From Dendrobium chrysotoxum (Eukaryota; Streptophyta; Magnoliopsida; Asparagales; Orchidaceae): a DNA stretch of 64,000 nucleotides. The DNA lies in the NCBI GenBank assembly GCA_019925795.1, contig CM034298.1, positions 51,424,365-51,488,364 of the forward strand, given 5' to 3'. The stretch's first letter is position 1. Each line of letters opens with the position of its first letter. Position numbers and translations under genes: made by a program. Shown one piece after another: positions 53,993-64,000 of the stretch. Under the pieces are notes generated by a model. The model did not search any database. It was not told where the DNA came from and saw only the letters and a program-made list of their open reading frames with translations.

Positions 53993-56900
53993 TACGTCTT
54001 CAACCTCCATACAGACTCGAAGCTATCCACATTCTTCGATGTGATCCGGGAGATCATGTCGGTGAACTCTCAGGAAATTTTACATGAAGGATCAAGATGA
54101 TGAGGGCTTTCAATCCAATGGTGGGATCACATTAGATTGGAAATTTCTTTCACACTTGACCAATGCTAGTTAACTAGGAGCTCAAGAAGAAATTCTCACA
54201 GTGTAGAAAGCTCCAATGAATGGGTTTTTCTATCAAGAAGCTTCAGAGAGGGATGTCAAGCACTTCTTCTTCAGGCACTGAGGCTGGAGGATCACAAGAG
54301 GTAGGAGTTCGAGCGGAGTGTGGAGTCCTTTCACTGGAGTTTGCTTGGGATAATGGCTGGGAGTGGCTAGGGAGTTGGGAGAAGCTATGGAATCACTCAG
54401 AGAGCTCTGTGGAAGAGTTTCAAAAGGTTGGATGTGAATGGCAGAGACTGGGAGAGGGTGCCCTATTCAAGTGCCTCCCGTGGCCATAAACTATTGGGAT
54501 TGATCGGGGCAACCGCTGGATGGCCTCTAGGTGGCAGAGGATATTGTCCCAGAAGTCTGTGAGCTTGAAGCCAGTGATCTCAGGCTCTGGAAGCCTTTGG
54601 GTGGAGCTTGAGGATGGGGGGACCATCAGAGCTCTATTCTTATTCGTTTTGGCCACTGTCAGTTAGGGGCTGGGTCGAGCCTAGGTGGAAAGTCATCTAG
54701 AGGTCTGGTGAGCTCAAGGGTAAGCTCAATTGGGCATGGGGGAGCCCAATTCATCAGGATGACTCGGGTGGACCCAAAACTGTACAGTTTGGGTCGATTT
54801 GAGCTGAACCCAGGTCAGGCCTGACCATGGGTTGGATATGGGAGGTGGGTCATGTTCTGGTGCACCCAATGCAAGTGTCAATTGGGTTTAAATTTCCCTA
54901 AAATGGGAGATGGCTCGAGTCAAAGGGGTTTTGGCACCCTTTGAGCTAGTCCAAAGGTTGGCCCAAGTCAACCCAAGGGTTGGACTGACTAAGGTAGGTG
55001 TGTTGGACCTAGGGCCACCTAGTGGAGGTGTTGGCTAGGTTCAATTGCACTTAGGATGGGAGTTGGTTCAATCCCAAGTGGTTTTAACCACTTTGGTTTA
55101 GCCTAACTCCTAGCCCAAGTTGACCCAAGGGTTAGGTTAACTAGGGTAGGTGCATTGGGTTATAGGGAACCCAATAGGGCCTTAGTTGGATTCAATTTGG
55201 ATTATTTTAGGAAATGGCTCAAAGAAAACCTCTCTTTGGGCATTTGGGTCAAGCCAAGTGGCTGACCCAAGTGGGCCTAAAGCTTGGGTCCTTAAGAGGG
55301 GTCTCTTGGGGACCCAACAGGTCATCCCCATCGGTCTACATGGTCTTGGAATGGTCTTGGTCAAAGAGTTTGGAAGGGTTGGAAGTGTACGGGAGATTAG
55401 GTCAAACTTGGTTGACTTGGTCAACCAAGTTGTCCTAGGATCAAAGTTTGGGTTCATTGAGTTCAAATTGACCATTTGAACTCAATGGAGGTGGTCTCAT
55501 GTCAAAAGGAGTTCATTTGGCTTGGAATGGCCATTTAAATCCTTATGGGGCATTTTGGTCAACCATGGTTGACTTGGTCAACCATGGTTGACTTGGTCAA
55601 CCAGGTCAAACCAAAAGGTGGGTTTGGGTCCAATGGGTTCCTAAATTCATTTAGGATCCATTTGAATAAATTTTGGAGTTTGATATGGTTAAGTCATATT
55701 AGGTTTTAGGGAAATGACCAAAAATCCCCTTAAAGGATTTTTTGGTCATTTTAACCTTTAGTCAATTTTAGGTCAAATGGAATTGAGAAAAGTGTAGATT
55801 ATTGATTAGTAAGTCCTAAGGTAGGTCATGGGTGTGATTGGAAGGTTTGGAAGGGGTCTCAAGGTCAAAATCCATTGGATGGCAAGTCTAGTGGCACAGG
55901 CTATAAATAATTGAAAATTTGACATCCTTTGGGAAAAGATTCAATTTCAGGGGATATGAGTGTTGGATTGAGCTCAAATTTGGATGGTTGACCCTAGAGA
56001 TATGCCTAAATAATATGTAGCAGATAGGCCCTAAATTAGAGGTTATTAGGCTTGGCTCCAAGGGATCTAAAAATTCTCCTTGAAAGGGTTTCAGGACCTT
56101 AGTCCTTAGCCCTTAGATTTGGTTTAAAATTTTGGAATTAGATTAGATTTTAGATTTGGATGGTTGGAAATGACTTACCCATGTCATTAATAATTGTTGA
56201 TGATTGGATGGGATTGGAATGTGATTGCAGGTTGATTAAGGGGTTGATTGGGATTGGAGTGAAGCTTGAACTTGGACGGTGGAGTTTGGATTTGAATGGG
56301 ATTGGATTGGGTCCTAAATGGGACCTACATGATTGGGTGGTAGACATCCCTCAATCATTAGGTCATCATAGGAAGACCCAGGTAGGTCCCAGCAACCTCA
56401 TACAAAAATGAGGTCAATAATTATTTCAAAGAGTTTGTATTTTTTATATTTTTTGATCAAATTTGTATTCCATTACCAAAAAATGATGATGACTTTGTAT
56501 TGATAAAACTTTCACCATATAACTTTTTATATGCTATAGATATTAATTTCAACAGTCTTTACCGATATTTTGATTTTATGCTTTATCTAATTTTTGTATT
56601 AATTGGTATTATGAATACAATAATTGCTTTATAGATTTAACACTCATACTGATTTACTGCTTTACTAGCTTTCATATCGTAGTGCTTTAGTGTTTATAGA
56701 TTCTTCTACTACTGTATATAAATTTTAATATTTTTGTATTGATTTAATGATCATATAAATATAATTGCTATGATTTGACTTTTGACATGTATATTATTTC
56801 TTTATTATACTTTGAATTTAGTTATAAGTTTTGGTGACTAGCTGGGCTTTTTAGCTCATTATATATAGTTAAATAATTTCAAGTCAGGACAGGGGAGTAG

Positions 56901-57143
56901 AAGTGTAAGACTGATCATAATTCCTTAGGTTCTGATTCTTTTTGTTTTAGTTATTCTTCTATACTCATGACAGAATGTTATAATATGATTGTTTAGATCC
57001 TGAGTAGTTTAAATAATTTTTGGAAAAATAAATTATAGAATCTATTTTTATTATTTATTACTGAGAGATGATTTTAGATAGTTCTGGTTGTTATTTATTA
57101 AAATATAAAAAAATTCTTCTAAATTAGATTTTGAGGCATCACA
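53993..57143 (+). mobile_element. Gypsy-type LTR, 3' part
   Basis: Noncoding sequence, GC-richer at 54,000-55,600 and full of direct 'gtcaacc', 'ttgggt' and 'aagttgacccaag' words. It ends in TGAGGCATCACA, which is followed at 57,146 by a tRNA-Met-type primer site, so this is a 5' LTR in plus orientation. Its left part probably continues at 9.9-11.35 kb, split by the copia array. Such long LTRs fit Tekay/Del-type chromoviruses. It contains the second copy (55,680-56,428) of the repeat seen at 1-925. The short overlapping frames at 54,220-54,656 and 55,182-55,479 have no support as genes. Confidence 0.55.
55680..56428. repeat. Dispersed repeat, copy 2
   Basis: Aligns with 1-925 in the same orientation (see that entry). 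It ends at the hairpin-forming 'cctcatacaaaaatgagg', after which the copies diverge. Confidence 0.6.
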
Positions 57144-57145
57144 AT

Positions 57146-57157
57146 TAGTATCAGAGT
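57146..57157 (+). promoter_or_regulatory. Primer-binding site of the gypsy-type element
   Basis: TAGTATCAGAGT, two transitions away from TGGTATCAGAGC, two bases after the LTR end 'gcatcaca'. The 280 bases that follow resemble a chromovirus leader ('gaaatgccatgg' near 57,399), but no gag frame is left. Confidence 0.6.
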
Positions 57158-58811
57158 ATAATTATTGGAAGAGTTGATTGTAACAAGAGCTGTAGGAATT
57201 ACTCATGTGTCGGGTAGAATGGGTAGCTTAAGGTGCACTATTTTACATATGTAATTGATTACCTAATTGAATGACATGTGAAAGAATGAATTGCATAACC
57301 GTATGATTTTTGATGAGTTTTGATTTGAGTTTAATTTGAGATGAGTTTTGATTGTATGGATTTGGTTTCTATTAATTTTGTGCCTGAATCCTTAAGGGAA
57401 ATGCCATGGATGATATTTTCTTAAGATGGATAAATTATAATAGCCTATATGTTGACTCTGCCAAATTATTATTTTTTAGAGTCAATATAAGTCCAAATTA
57501 CAAACCATCTTCACCATAGCATTATTATTGTAGTATTTTACTTCAATGATTTTTTTTGTAATTTTTGAGCGCTAGTAAAAATCCTGAAGAAATTTACACC
57601 TATCGGTACAAGTGGGATTTTTTAGACCCTCAGGTGTCCATTTTGTAAACTTATTTCACTAATATTGGGCTAGGGTTTGGGGGCTGCCAGGAAGCTTCTA
57701 GAAATGATTTAAACTATTTGGATGAGCTGGCATAGGAGGGAGTGCTCAAGCTAAGTGTGTTGATCGCTCAAGCTTGTTTGGAGACTTCTTTGATTGTTTG
57801 ACTAGTTAAGTAGTCAAGGGTGGCTAGGATGAAACTTAGGAAAATGTAGTTTGATGTTGAAGTCAATGCTAAGGGATTTGAAGAAGTGTTTTATATGTTT
57901 AGATGTAGGATTAAATGTGTATGTGAGTTTGACCAAGCCTTGTGGTTTAACCAAGTCAAATTTAGCATGATTTGATTCATGGAAGCATTGGCATGTTCAC
58001 ACTATTCATTGGAGTGAGATTAAGAGCTTAAGATGCGTGCTTTAATTGTATATATTGAAATGGCCTAGATTTACTTAGTTTGACTAAGTCTTGGTTAAGT
58101 TGACCAGGTCAGCTGATGACTGGATCAAGGTGACCAATCATGAGCATTTTACTGGGTGAGATGATCAGGAGAGTCCAGTGAAGATCAGATGTGAGCTGGA
58201 GTTTAATTTTGGGTGATTAGGGTTCATGATCAATTATGCTAACCTAAGCTAGCCCAATTGGGTAAGATGAGTCAATTGATGGTTGAAGGACCTATTGATT
58301 GATGGTTTGCTATGATAGGCTCTTAGTGAAATGATTTGGACCATGATTGAAGTCAAGGAGTCACTGCACTGGGCAACCTGTCTGTAATGCAAGGCTGTAG
58401 TTATTTAGGTCAAAATTTTCAAACAAAGCTTATGAATTAGATAATTTTAAAGAAATTAAAATATACCTAAATTTCTAAGTCAACAAAAAATATAATACAC
58501 AACATCCTAGGTTTCGAACACTAAAAGTAAAGATAAAAGAAAATTCAAACTATAATAGAATATAACTTACAGTAAACTTGTAGTAGAACTAGTTGCTCAC
58601 CAATAGGTAGGAACCAAACTTATTTCTCTTGTAAAAATACTAATAAATACATTCAATAATAGTAATTCAGTGTTGCAATAATAGTAAGGTTATATAATAA
58701 TAATGGAACAAAAATATGTATTCCAAAATCACATCAAACAAGTAAAGAGTTCTAGTTTGCACCATATTTTCTACTAGTTAGTAATCAGTAATTAATAATC
58801 AATAATCATTC

Positions 58812-59690
58812 ACTACAGGAATATTAGGTGTTACCAGTGGCCAAAATTTGCCAAAAAATGCCTAAAATAAGTTGGAAATTAGCACTTTATGTGGATTTCT
58901 GATTAAAAATTTTTCGACAGTAAAACGAGCATTAGAAAAATTTTATGGGCATAAAATAATCGGCCAAAAATATTTCCAAAAGATTTTGGGGGGAAATAAT
59001 CCAGCCGTAAAATTTTGAGCAAAATTATTTCTGTTAGAAAAATAAAAAAAAATATAAAATTTGTTACAAACGTAAGCCTGCCCTCCCAGCCTCAGCCGGA
59101 AGCCCACCGACCTAACCACAATGCCCCAACCCGCCCCAGCCAGCCCACCCTGACATACCTAACCCGCCGTCCAGCCCGCTGCTCCACAACTCGACTGTAA
59201 GCACGCCCGCCATAACCTATGGGCTCAGCACATACGGCGGGGTTCAAACCCCGCCATTTCACATTCACCCTGCCCCCCCAACCATCAGGCCACTTCAGCA
59301 AAGCTGCTTAAGGCCTTTTTTATTTAAATTATAACTTATAAAATATTGAAATTAATTATTATATTAAAAGCAAAACAATTTTGTTTAAAGATCATAATAA
59401 TTAATTTAACCTAACAATATATTATTAAATTAGTTAATATAATTTAAATAATTTAATTTAAGAATAAGTAACTAAATTATTTAACTTAATTTAATAAAAT
59501 AAATAATTATAAATATTTATTATCTTCATTTTAAGACAAATTTAATTTTCGATGAAAATTTTATCAGAAATTCTGTCAGAAATAAATTCGTAGGAAAGCC
59601 GAGCAAAAAATCTGCCAAAAATTCCAGCGAAAATAAATTCATCGAAAAGCCGAGTGAAAAGTCTGCCAGCCCACCATCCTATACAGGTTA
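58812..59690. mobile_element. Possible non-autonomous CACTA-like element
   Basis: It begins CACTACAGGAATATT, close to the CACTACA-type ends of CACTA transposons. The sequence then has the 'gccaaaaatttgcc / aaaattccgacgaaa' style of subterminal repeats. At 59,580-59,675 two tandem units of about 50 bases share 'aaataaattc', 'aaagccgag' and 'aaatctgcca'. I could not find a matching inverted end, so this is a weak call. The middle (59,075-59,310) is strongly GC-rich. Confidence 0.3.
59075..59310. other. GC-rich island with a perfect hairpin
   Basis: A sharp compositional outlier in AT-rich surroundings. It holds a hairpin at 59,236-59,255 with a 9-bp stem (GGCGGGGTT facing AACCCCGCC). The overlapping open frames on both strands (59,015-59,301) follow from the lack of AT-rich stops, and I do not call them genes. 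The 'ggggttcaaacccc' core looks like a tRNA T-arm, but no acceptor, D or anticodon arm fits around it. Confidence 0.55.
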
Positions 59691-60299
59691 GACAATCTTC
59701 AGCCAACATTTGTAATTCACCAGCCTTTGCTTATCTTCAAACATTATTACTATCATGATATTATAACATTAATAGTGACCATCTTTTACACATTCACATA
59801 CCAGTATTCATTTCCAATGCTTGTATTAATAGTGAATAATTTTAAAATATAATCAGATTATCTAAGATTGGGGAAAATATCATTTGAATACTTTAATTGT
59901 ACTATGACATTATTTTTTAGAGTCTAAATTATTTTTTATTCAATAAAAATTACATAATTTCCAAAATCACCAGGAAAAAAATTATATAAATTATTTAAAA
60001 TATTTAGAATCTCAGTTATTATAACATAAAAAAATTATGCAGTGAAAGCTTTTCCAATGTAAAGTTATACTCATTGTTTTATTACAAAAATAGAAATTTA
60101 ATTAAGAAATTAAAAAAAAAACTTTATATTTTTGAAAATTAAGATAGATATAATATGACCTACCTCGATTTGGACAATTTTCACAACTGAGCCAACGGCT
60201 AAAAAGATTTGAAGTGGCTCAAAAATTCTTCTTTTTTCCTTCCAAAATTCTCTCCTCGCGGTTGCGTCACTTGAATGAATGAAATAAGATTTATTTTAT

Positions 60300-60470
60300 A
60301 TTTAAAGTGTAGATAGTGGCCTAGCACTGTAGCGCTACCACCTAGCGCTGTGATGCTAATTCATTTTCCAAAAACTTGAGACTACAGCATTGAACTATCA
60401 CTATTTGGCACCTTAGTGCTCTTATAGTGCCACAATGTTCGAACACCCAACACCTAGGCGCTCAAGTAGT
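60300..60470. repeat. AGCGCT-type short repeats
   Basis: Cluster of imperfect words: 'cactgtagcgctaccacc', 'tagcgctgtgatgcta', 'cactatttggcaccttagtg', 'taggcgctcaag'. Similar words recur in the Tnt1-type LTRs (4,885-4,965 and 62,115-62,320). Confidence 0.5.
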
Positions 60471-60659
60471 AGATTTTAGAATTTTTTTCAAAAAATACTC
60501 CAAACCCGTTGGACTCATTTCAAAACACATGCATATATTTTCATATACAACAACACTTCCAAATACTTGCAAATAGATTTAAAATACAAACTTTAAGTCC
60601 TTACCTTTTAAAAATACTTTTTATATTTTTGGGTTATTACATATTACACTAAAATTTTC

Positions 60660-61829
60660 TCTCCACTCGGAAGATGACTAGTCAACATTTCTTCATGGTG
60701 ACCTTGAAGAAGAATTATACATAGTGCAATCTCATGGATATATGGTAACAGGTAAAGAAGATGTAGTGTGTAGGCTCAAAAAGAGCCTATATGGGGTAAA
60801 GCATGCACCAAAATAGTGGTACTGGAGATTTGATAAGTTTATATTAGACAATAGGTACACAAAGTGCTTGATAGATCACTATTATTTTTCCAAATATTTT
60901 GATAATTGTTATACATTCTACTTTTGTGTATGGATGACATGCTAATTATAGGGCCAGATATGGAGAAGATAAGATGTCTGAAGAAATAATTATCAAACTA
61001 GTTTGAAATGAAAGATTTGGGTGTAACAAAAAAATTTCTTGGTATGAGAATCTCCAGGGATATAAGTATATATATACTGAAGTTATCTTAAAGTATGTTA
61101 AAATGTTGCTATAGAGATTTAACATGAGTGAGGCAAAACCAATTTGCAGTCCCTTGGGTAGTCATTTTCAGCTATTTAAGGAACAATTGCCTAAATCTAA
61201 AGTAAGATATGAATAGATGGACAAGACTCCATATACTTCAAAAGTTCAAATTTTGATGCATGTTATGATTTATATGAGATCGGATATATCATATACAGTG
61301 GGAGTAGTCAGCAGATTTATGAGTAACCCAGATAAACTTCATTAAGAGGCAGTTAAGTGGATTCTCAGGTACTTGAGAGGAGAAATTGACAAAGCTCTTT
61401 GCTTTGGATATGTAGGGATTGATCTACAGGTGTATGTAGATTTTGATCTTGCTCCAGATCTTGATAGTAAGAGAAGCACAACTAGTTATATTTTTTACTT
61501 TGGGAAAGACTACAGTGAGTTGGGTTTCCAAATTATAGAAGATTATTACTCTCTCAACCATATAAGCTGAGTATATTGCTATTACCAAGGCTAGGAAGGA
61601 GATGATATAGTTACAACATTTTGTGGTAGAACTTGGCAAAGGACAATGGAATGAGAAGTTTCATAGAGACAACATGAGCATTATTAATCTAGCTAAGAAT
61701 GTTATATTTCATGCTAGAACAAAGCACATCCAACTTCGATATCATTTCATCAGATCACTTGTAGAAGATGGGTATTTATCTTTGGAAAAGATTCATATGA
61801 CCAAGAATGAAGATGGTGACAATTGTTAG
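60660..61829 (+). pseudogene. Tnt1/Tork-type copia pol remnant (RT and RNase H)
   Basis: The translation shows HGDLEEELYIVQSHGY near 60,690, KEDVVCRLKKSLYGVKHAP near 60,755, WYWRFDKFILDNRYTKC near 60,818, MKDLGVTKKFLGMRI near 61,008, then RNase H fragments (ALCFGYVGIDLQVYVDFDL near 61,395; DSKRSTTSY near 61,461; ARTKHIQLRYHFIRSLVEDG near 61,711). These match the Tnt1 group rather than SIRE. It is broken by many stops and frame changes; gag, protease and integrase are absent. The stop near 61,827 precedes a 130-base spacer and the 3' LTR. Confidence 0.8.
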
Positions 61830-61956
61830 GTTGAAGCTATGTGTAGCTTAAATTGGTCTTCATGAAGGATAAGAGTAGGGGTGAGCTACACTTTAGATAC
61901 TAAGATTAGTTCTATAAATTAGGACAAGGATTGATTATAATCATTTTTTAAGTAGG

Positions 61957-62613
61957 TGATTATTAGTTTGTGTGAAATCTAATTGTGTCGATCAATCAAC
62001 TTATATTGCTTCCTTGGACCTTAGTTCCAATGATCGAGTTTGTCATGGGGGTTGTAGTGGGTCCTCCACCTGCTTGGGTTTTGGTTACTTTGCACTAATT
62101 TTTTTTCCATACAATTGTACATCATTGCGGCGCTATATACTCGAGCACTATGGTGTTTTATAGTTTGTTTGAAATCAAACAAAGAGCGAAGTGCTATGGT
62201 GCATCAAACCCTAGGGCTGCGGTGCTCCAGACCCTAGCACTGTGACTCTATTAGGTAGAATGGAGACAAAGAGTGGAGTATCATAGAATTCCAAATCTAG
62301 CACCGTTGTGCTGCGAGATAGGCTAGCATTTTTTTTTCATTTTTTATTAAGGGTTGAGTCCCTTCGTGATTTTTGTTTCTCTTTGTTTAATTGTGAGAGA
62401 ACAGTGCAAGGGTGAAAAGAGATAAGAAGAGAGTGAGAGAGAAGAGAGATTTATACTATTTCTCTCAAATTTTCATAATAAATTTCTTTGTGTGGTGTGG
62501 CTTTGTGATTTTTCTCAATTTTGAGTTTTTCCATATTAAATCCTAGTGTTCGTTCTTTTCACTTTATTTTCTCTTTCTTGTTTATGTTTATTGCATGGTT
62601 TACTTTCCCAACA
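61957..62613 (+). mobile_element. Tnt1/Tork-type copia 3' LTR
   Basis: TGATTATTAG to CCCAACA, homologous to 4,737-5,301. The middle has degenerate AGCGCT/GGTGCT words (62,115-62,320), then a short direct repeat ('aagggttgagtccctt'), an A/G-rich leader run 'agagagtgagagagaagaga', and 'gtgtggtgtggcttt'. It follows the pol remnant, as a 3' LTR should. Confidence 0.65.
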
Positions 62614-62897
62614 CTTGCCTCCTTAATATCCTCAGAGAATGCATTTATTAATTAGGATCTCTTCTTCTTAGTTCTTTGGGAAGCATGCATATACTTCAAT
62701 GTCATGTTGATTAAAAAATTCATCTTGGACTTGAGTTGAAGTTAGTATTTTGGAGCTTTTATGTTGTCTTCAAATGATTGAATTTGAAGATCTATTTGGT
62801 ATCTCCATCCTTGGTATATGTAACAGCCCAAACTCTTAACTATTGAGGTATTATTCTCTTTGGCCAAATGGCCTTATAATTTCACCTCACTAACGTA

Positions 62898-62963
62898 ACT
62901 TCCCAGGAGATCACCCATCCCATGATTTCTCCTACACGAGCACACTTAACTTTGGAATTTCTT
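62898..62963 (-). ncRNA. 5S rRNA-like segment, copy 1
   Basis: On the minus strand AAAGTTAAGTGTGCTCG and GGGATGGGTGATCTCCTGGG match the plant 5S rRNA internal promoter region (A box and C box) at most positions, with the right spacing. The outer parts of a 5S gene are missing, so it is not an rRNA gene. Confidence 0.65.
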
Positions 62964-63325
62964 AATAAAAATTCAACCATTACACCAAAATATTCTTCAA
63001 CATGTAAGAGTTTAGCTTTTTTTTTTTTTTAATTAAGGGGATAAGGATATTGTAAGGAACATCGATTACTTAAGTGAGGAAAATAAGATTCTAAACGGTT
63101 TTCCTACAAGTTCAAGTGGTGGCTCCCACCATATAGCATTTTGTCCTATATAAGATTCAAGAGGTGGCCCCATTATATAGCACTTTTTTTATATGAAACT
63201 TAGTTCCCCATTTTTATGGTTGGTATATTGTTATCATACCATTTTATTGCATCCCAATCTCTTAACTATCGATGCATTGTCTGTTCTTGCCTAATGGCCT
63301 TATAGTTTTATCTCGTTGGTGTAAA

Positions 63326-63388
63326 ATTCCAAGAGGTCACCCATCCTAGGATTGCTCCTGCACTAGCACATAAACCTTAGAATTTTTT
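63326..63388 (-). ncRNA. 5S rRNA-like segment, copy 2
   Basis: On the minus strand CCTAGGATGGGTGACCTCTT keeps the C-box core, while the A-box part (AAGGTTTATGTGCTAGTG) is more decayed than in copy 1. Same orientation as copy 1. Confidence 0.65.
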
Positions 63389-63480
63389 AATGAAGTTTCA
63401 ACCATTAAACCTAAAGATACTTCGATTCTTATGAGTTTAATTTTATTTTACTTAAGAGGTTTCACACTATAGTTACAGGA

Positions 63481-64000
63481 GCATGCTCTAAAACTCCATG
63501 GATCACCATTGTGATGCTCACCCCTATTTTAAAAGTTATAAGTTGGTCACAAACTTTTGACTCTTCATTCCTTTATTTTGCTACCTTGCTTTTAAAGTGC
63601 TTTTCTTTTGGTCCTTAGCATCATTTCATGCTCACCAGATTTTTCAGAATGTTGAATCCAAATTTGTCTATGGGTTAGGTTAAAACATGTATAGCAAGAC
63701 TTATATGGTTTCAAAACTAGAAAATAAAGCGAAAATATATGAAGATGAAGAATAAGAAATATTTTTAGAGAGAGAAGCTCTAAGATATTATTTCTACCTT
63801 TAGGTATTCTCCAATGACCTTGTGTGTGAGACTTATCCTTTGACCATTTATTTATAAAGATTTGGGGCTACATGCAAAGCTACACTCTGAATTCATAAAA
63901 AGTAAATTCAAAAGTACATTATAAGAATTTTATGCACATGTGGTGACATACAATGAGAAAGCTAATGAGTACATGTGGAAAACTATCTATGTTATTGATT
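63481..64000. other. No gene seen
   Basis: AT-rich sequence up to the window edge. I see no RNA gene, coding frame or recognisable repeat boundary in it. Confidence 0.4.

Larger units (their letters stand above)
57436..60641 (+). mobile_element. Probable second gypsy-type LTR or fragment
   Basis: Starts TATAATAGCCT, homologous to TGTAATAGCCC at 6,428 (about 240 bases align), and may end at GGGTTATTACA (60,631-60,641), the inverted complement of that start. The interior is noncoding. Flanking 5-mers (taaat/tatta) do not match, so the outer limits are tentative. A separate repeat-like insertion may occupy 58,812-59,690. Confidence 0.4.
62819..63480. mobile_element. Cassandra-like TRIM with 5S rRNA-like LTRs
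   Basis: Two segments of about 190 bases lie in direct orientation about 430 bases apart: TGTAACAGCCC... at 62,819 and TGCATCCCAATC... at about 63,249. Both contain 'ctcttaactat', 'aatggccttata', then a 5S-like stretch, then 'aa.ttcaaccatta'. Total size is about 0.65 kb, right for Cassandra, a terminal-repeat retrotransposon in miniature that carries 5S RNA sequence in its LTRs. No coding capacity is expected or seen. The 3' limit (agttaca near 63,477) and a primer site are uncertain. Confidence 0.6.

Noticed and set aside
54220..55479. Several overlapping open frames in the GC-richer gypsy LTR
   Set aside because: Both strands are open in the same place, with repeated noncoding words and no domain.
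59236..59255. tRNA T-arm-like hairpin
   Set aside because: No D arm, anticodon arm or acceptor stem can be fitted around it.
62898..63388. Genuine 5S rRNA genes
   Set aside because: Only the internal promoter part is present, with many substitutions; the placement in direct repeats fits a Cassandra-type element.

Overview
The window reads as a gene-poor, AT-rich stretch of a flowering-plant nuclear genome built almost entirely from nested retrotransposons. I find no host protein-coding gene that I can support. The organism is inferred from the element families (Ty1/copia of the SIRE/Sirevirus type, Tnt1/Tork-type copia, chromovirus-type gypsy LTRs, a plant LINE and a Cassandra-like 5S-bearing repeat). 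I cannot name a species.

Layout. 1-11,356: old decayed repeats, including a dispersed repeat (1-925), a LINE reverse-transcriptase remnant (about 3,150-4,735), a Tnt1/Tork-type LTR (4,737-5,301), a gypsy-type LTR fragment (from 6,428) and a pair of direct repeats near 9.65/9.82 kb. 11,357-53,987: a tandem LTR-internal-LTR-internal-LTR array of minus-strand SIRE-like copia elements. E1 (11,357-22,718) and E2 (20,999-53,987) share the middle LTR, and the array is flanked by a near-perfect 5-bp target duplication (aggaa/aggat). Two further related elements sit inside E2: plus-strand E3 (22,998-33,615, flanks aaagg/aaaga) in the 3' noncoding part, and minus-strand E4 (37,716-49,236, flanks acctc/tcctc) in the integrase/RT region of the E2 pol gene. 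E4 has the most similar LTR pair and is probably the youngest. 53,993-57,143: a gypsy-like LTR with a tRNA-Met-type primer site behind it. 57,436-60,641: another probable gypsy LTR. 60,660-62,613: a Tnt1/Tork copia 3' end with its LTR. 62,819-63,480: two 5S-rRNA-like segments in direct orientation, as expected of a Cassandra-type TRIM.

How the genes work together. Each SIRE-like element carries, in transcription order, a long gag (UBN2-type domain, zinc knuckle, coiled coil, second zinc knuckle), pol (protease, GAG-pre-integrase, integrase, RT, RNase H), a noncoding block full of short palindromes, a third ORF of about 370 codons in the env-like position, and polypurine tracts before the 3' LTR. 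All copies are broken, mostly by C-to-T/G-to-A changes.

The most interesting signal is a palindrome array that occurs twice per element: in the LTR U3 just upstream of the TATA box, and again upstream of the third ORF, where a TATA-like element also sits 60-75 bases before the ATG. In E1-E3 the palindrome is GATCGTAC-N-GTACGATC. In E4 it is GATCGTCC-N-GGACGATC in both places. One position per half-site has changed, symmetrically and in concert between the LTR and internal arrays. This suggests a dimeric DNA-binding factor with element-specific recognition and an internal promoter for the third ORF; the third ORF product itself is a candidate for that factor. Gag and pol are also separated in a conserved way (TGA, then TAG in the pol frame) that simple frameshifting cannot bridge.
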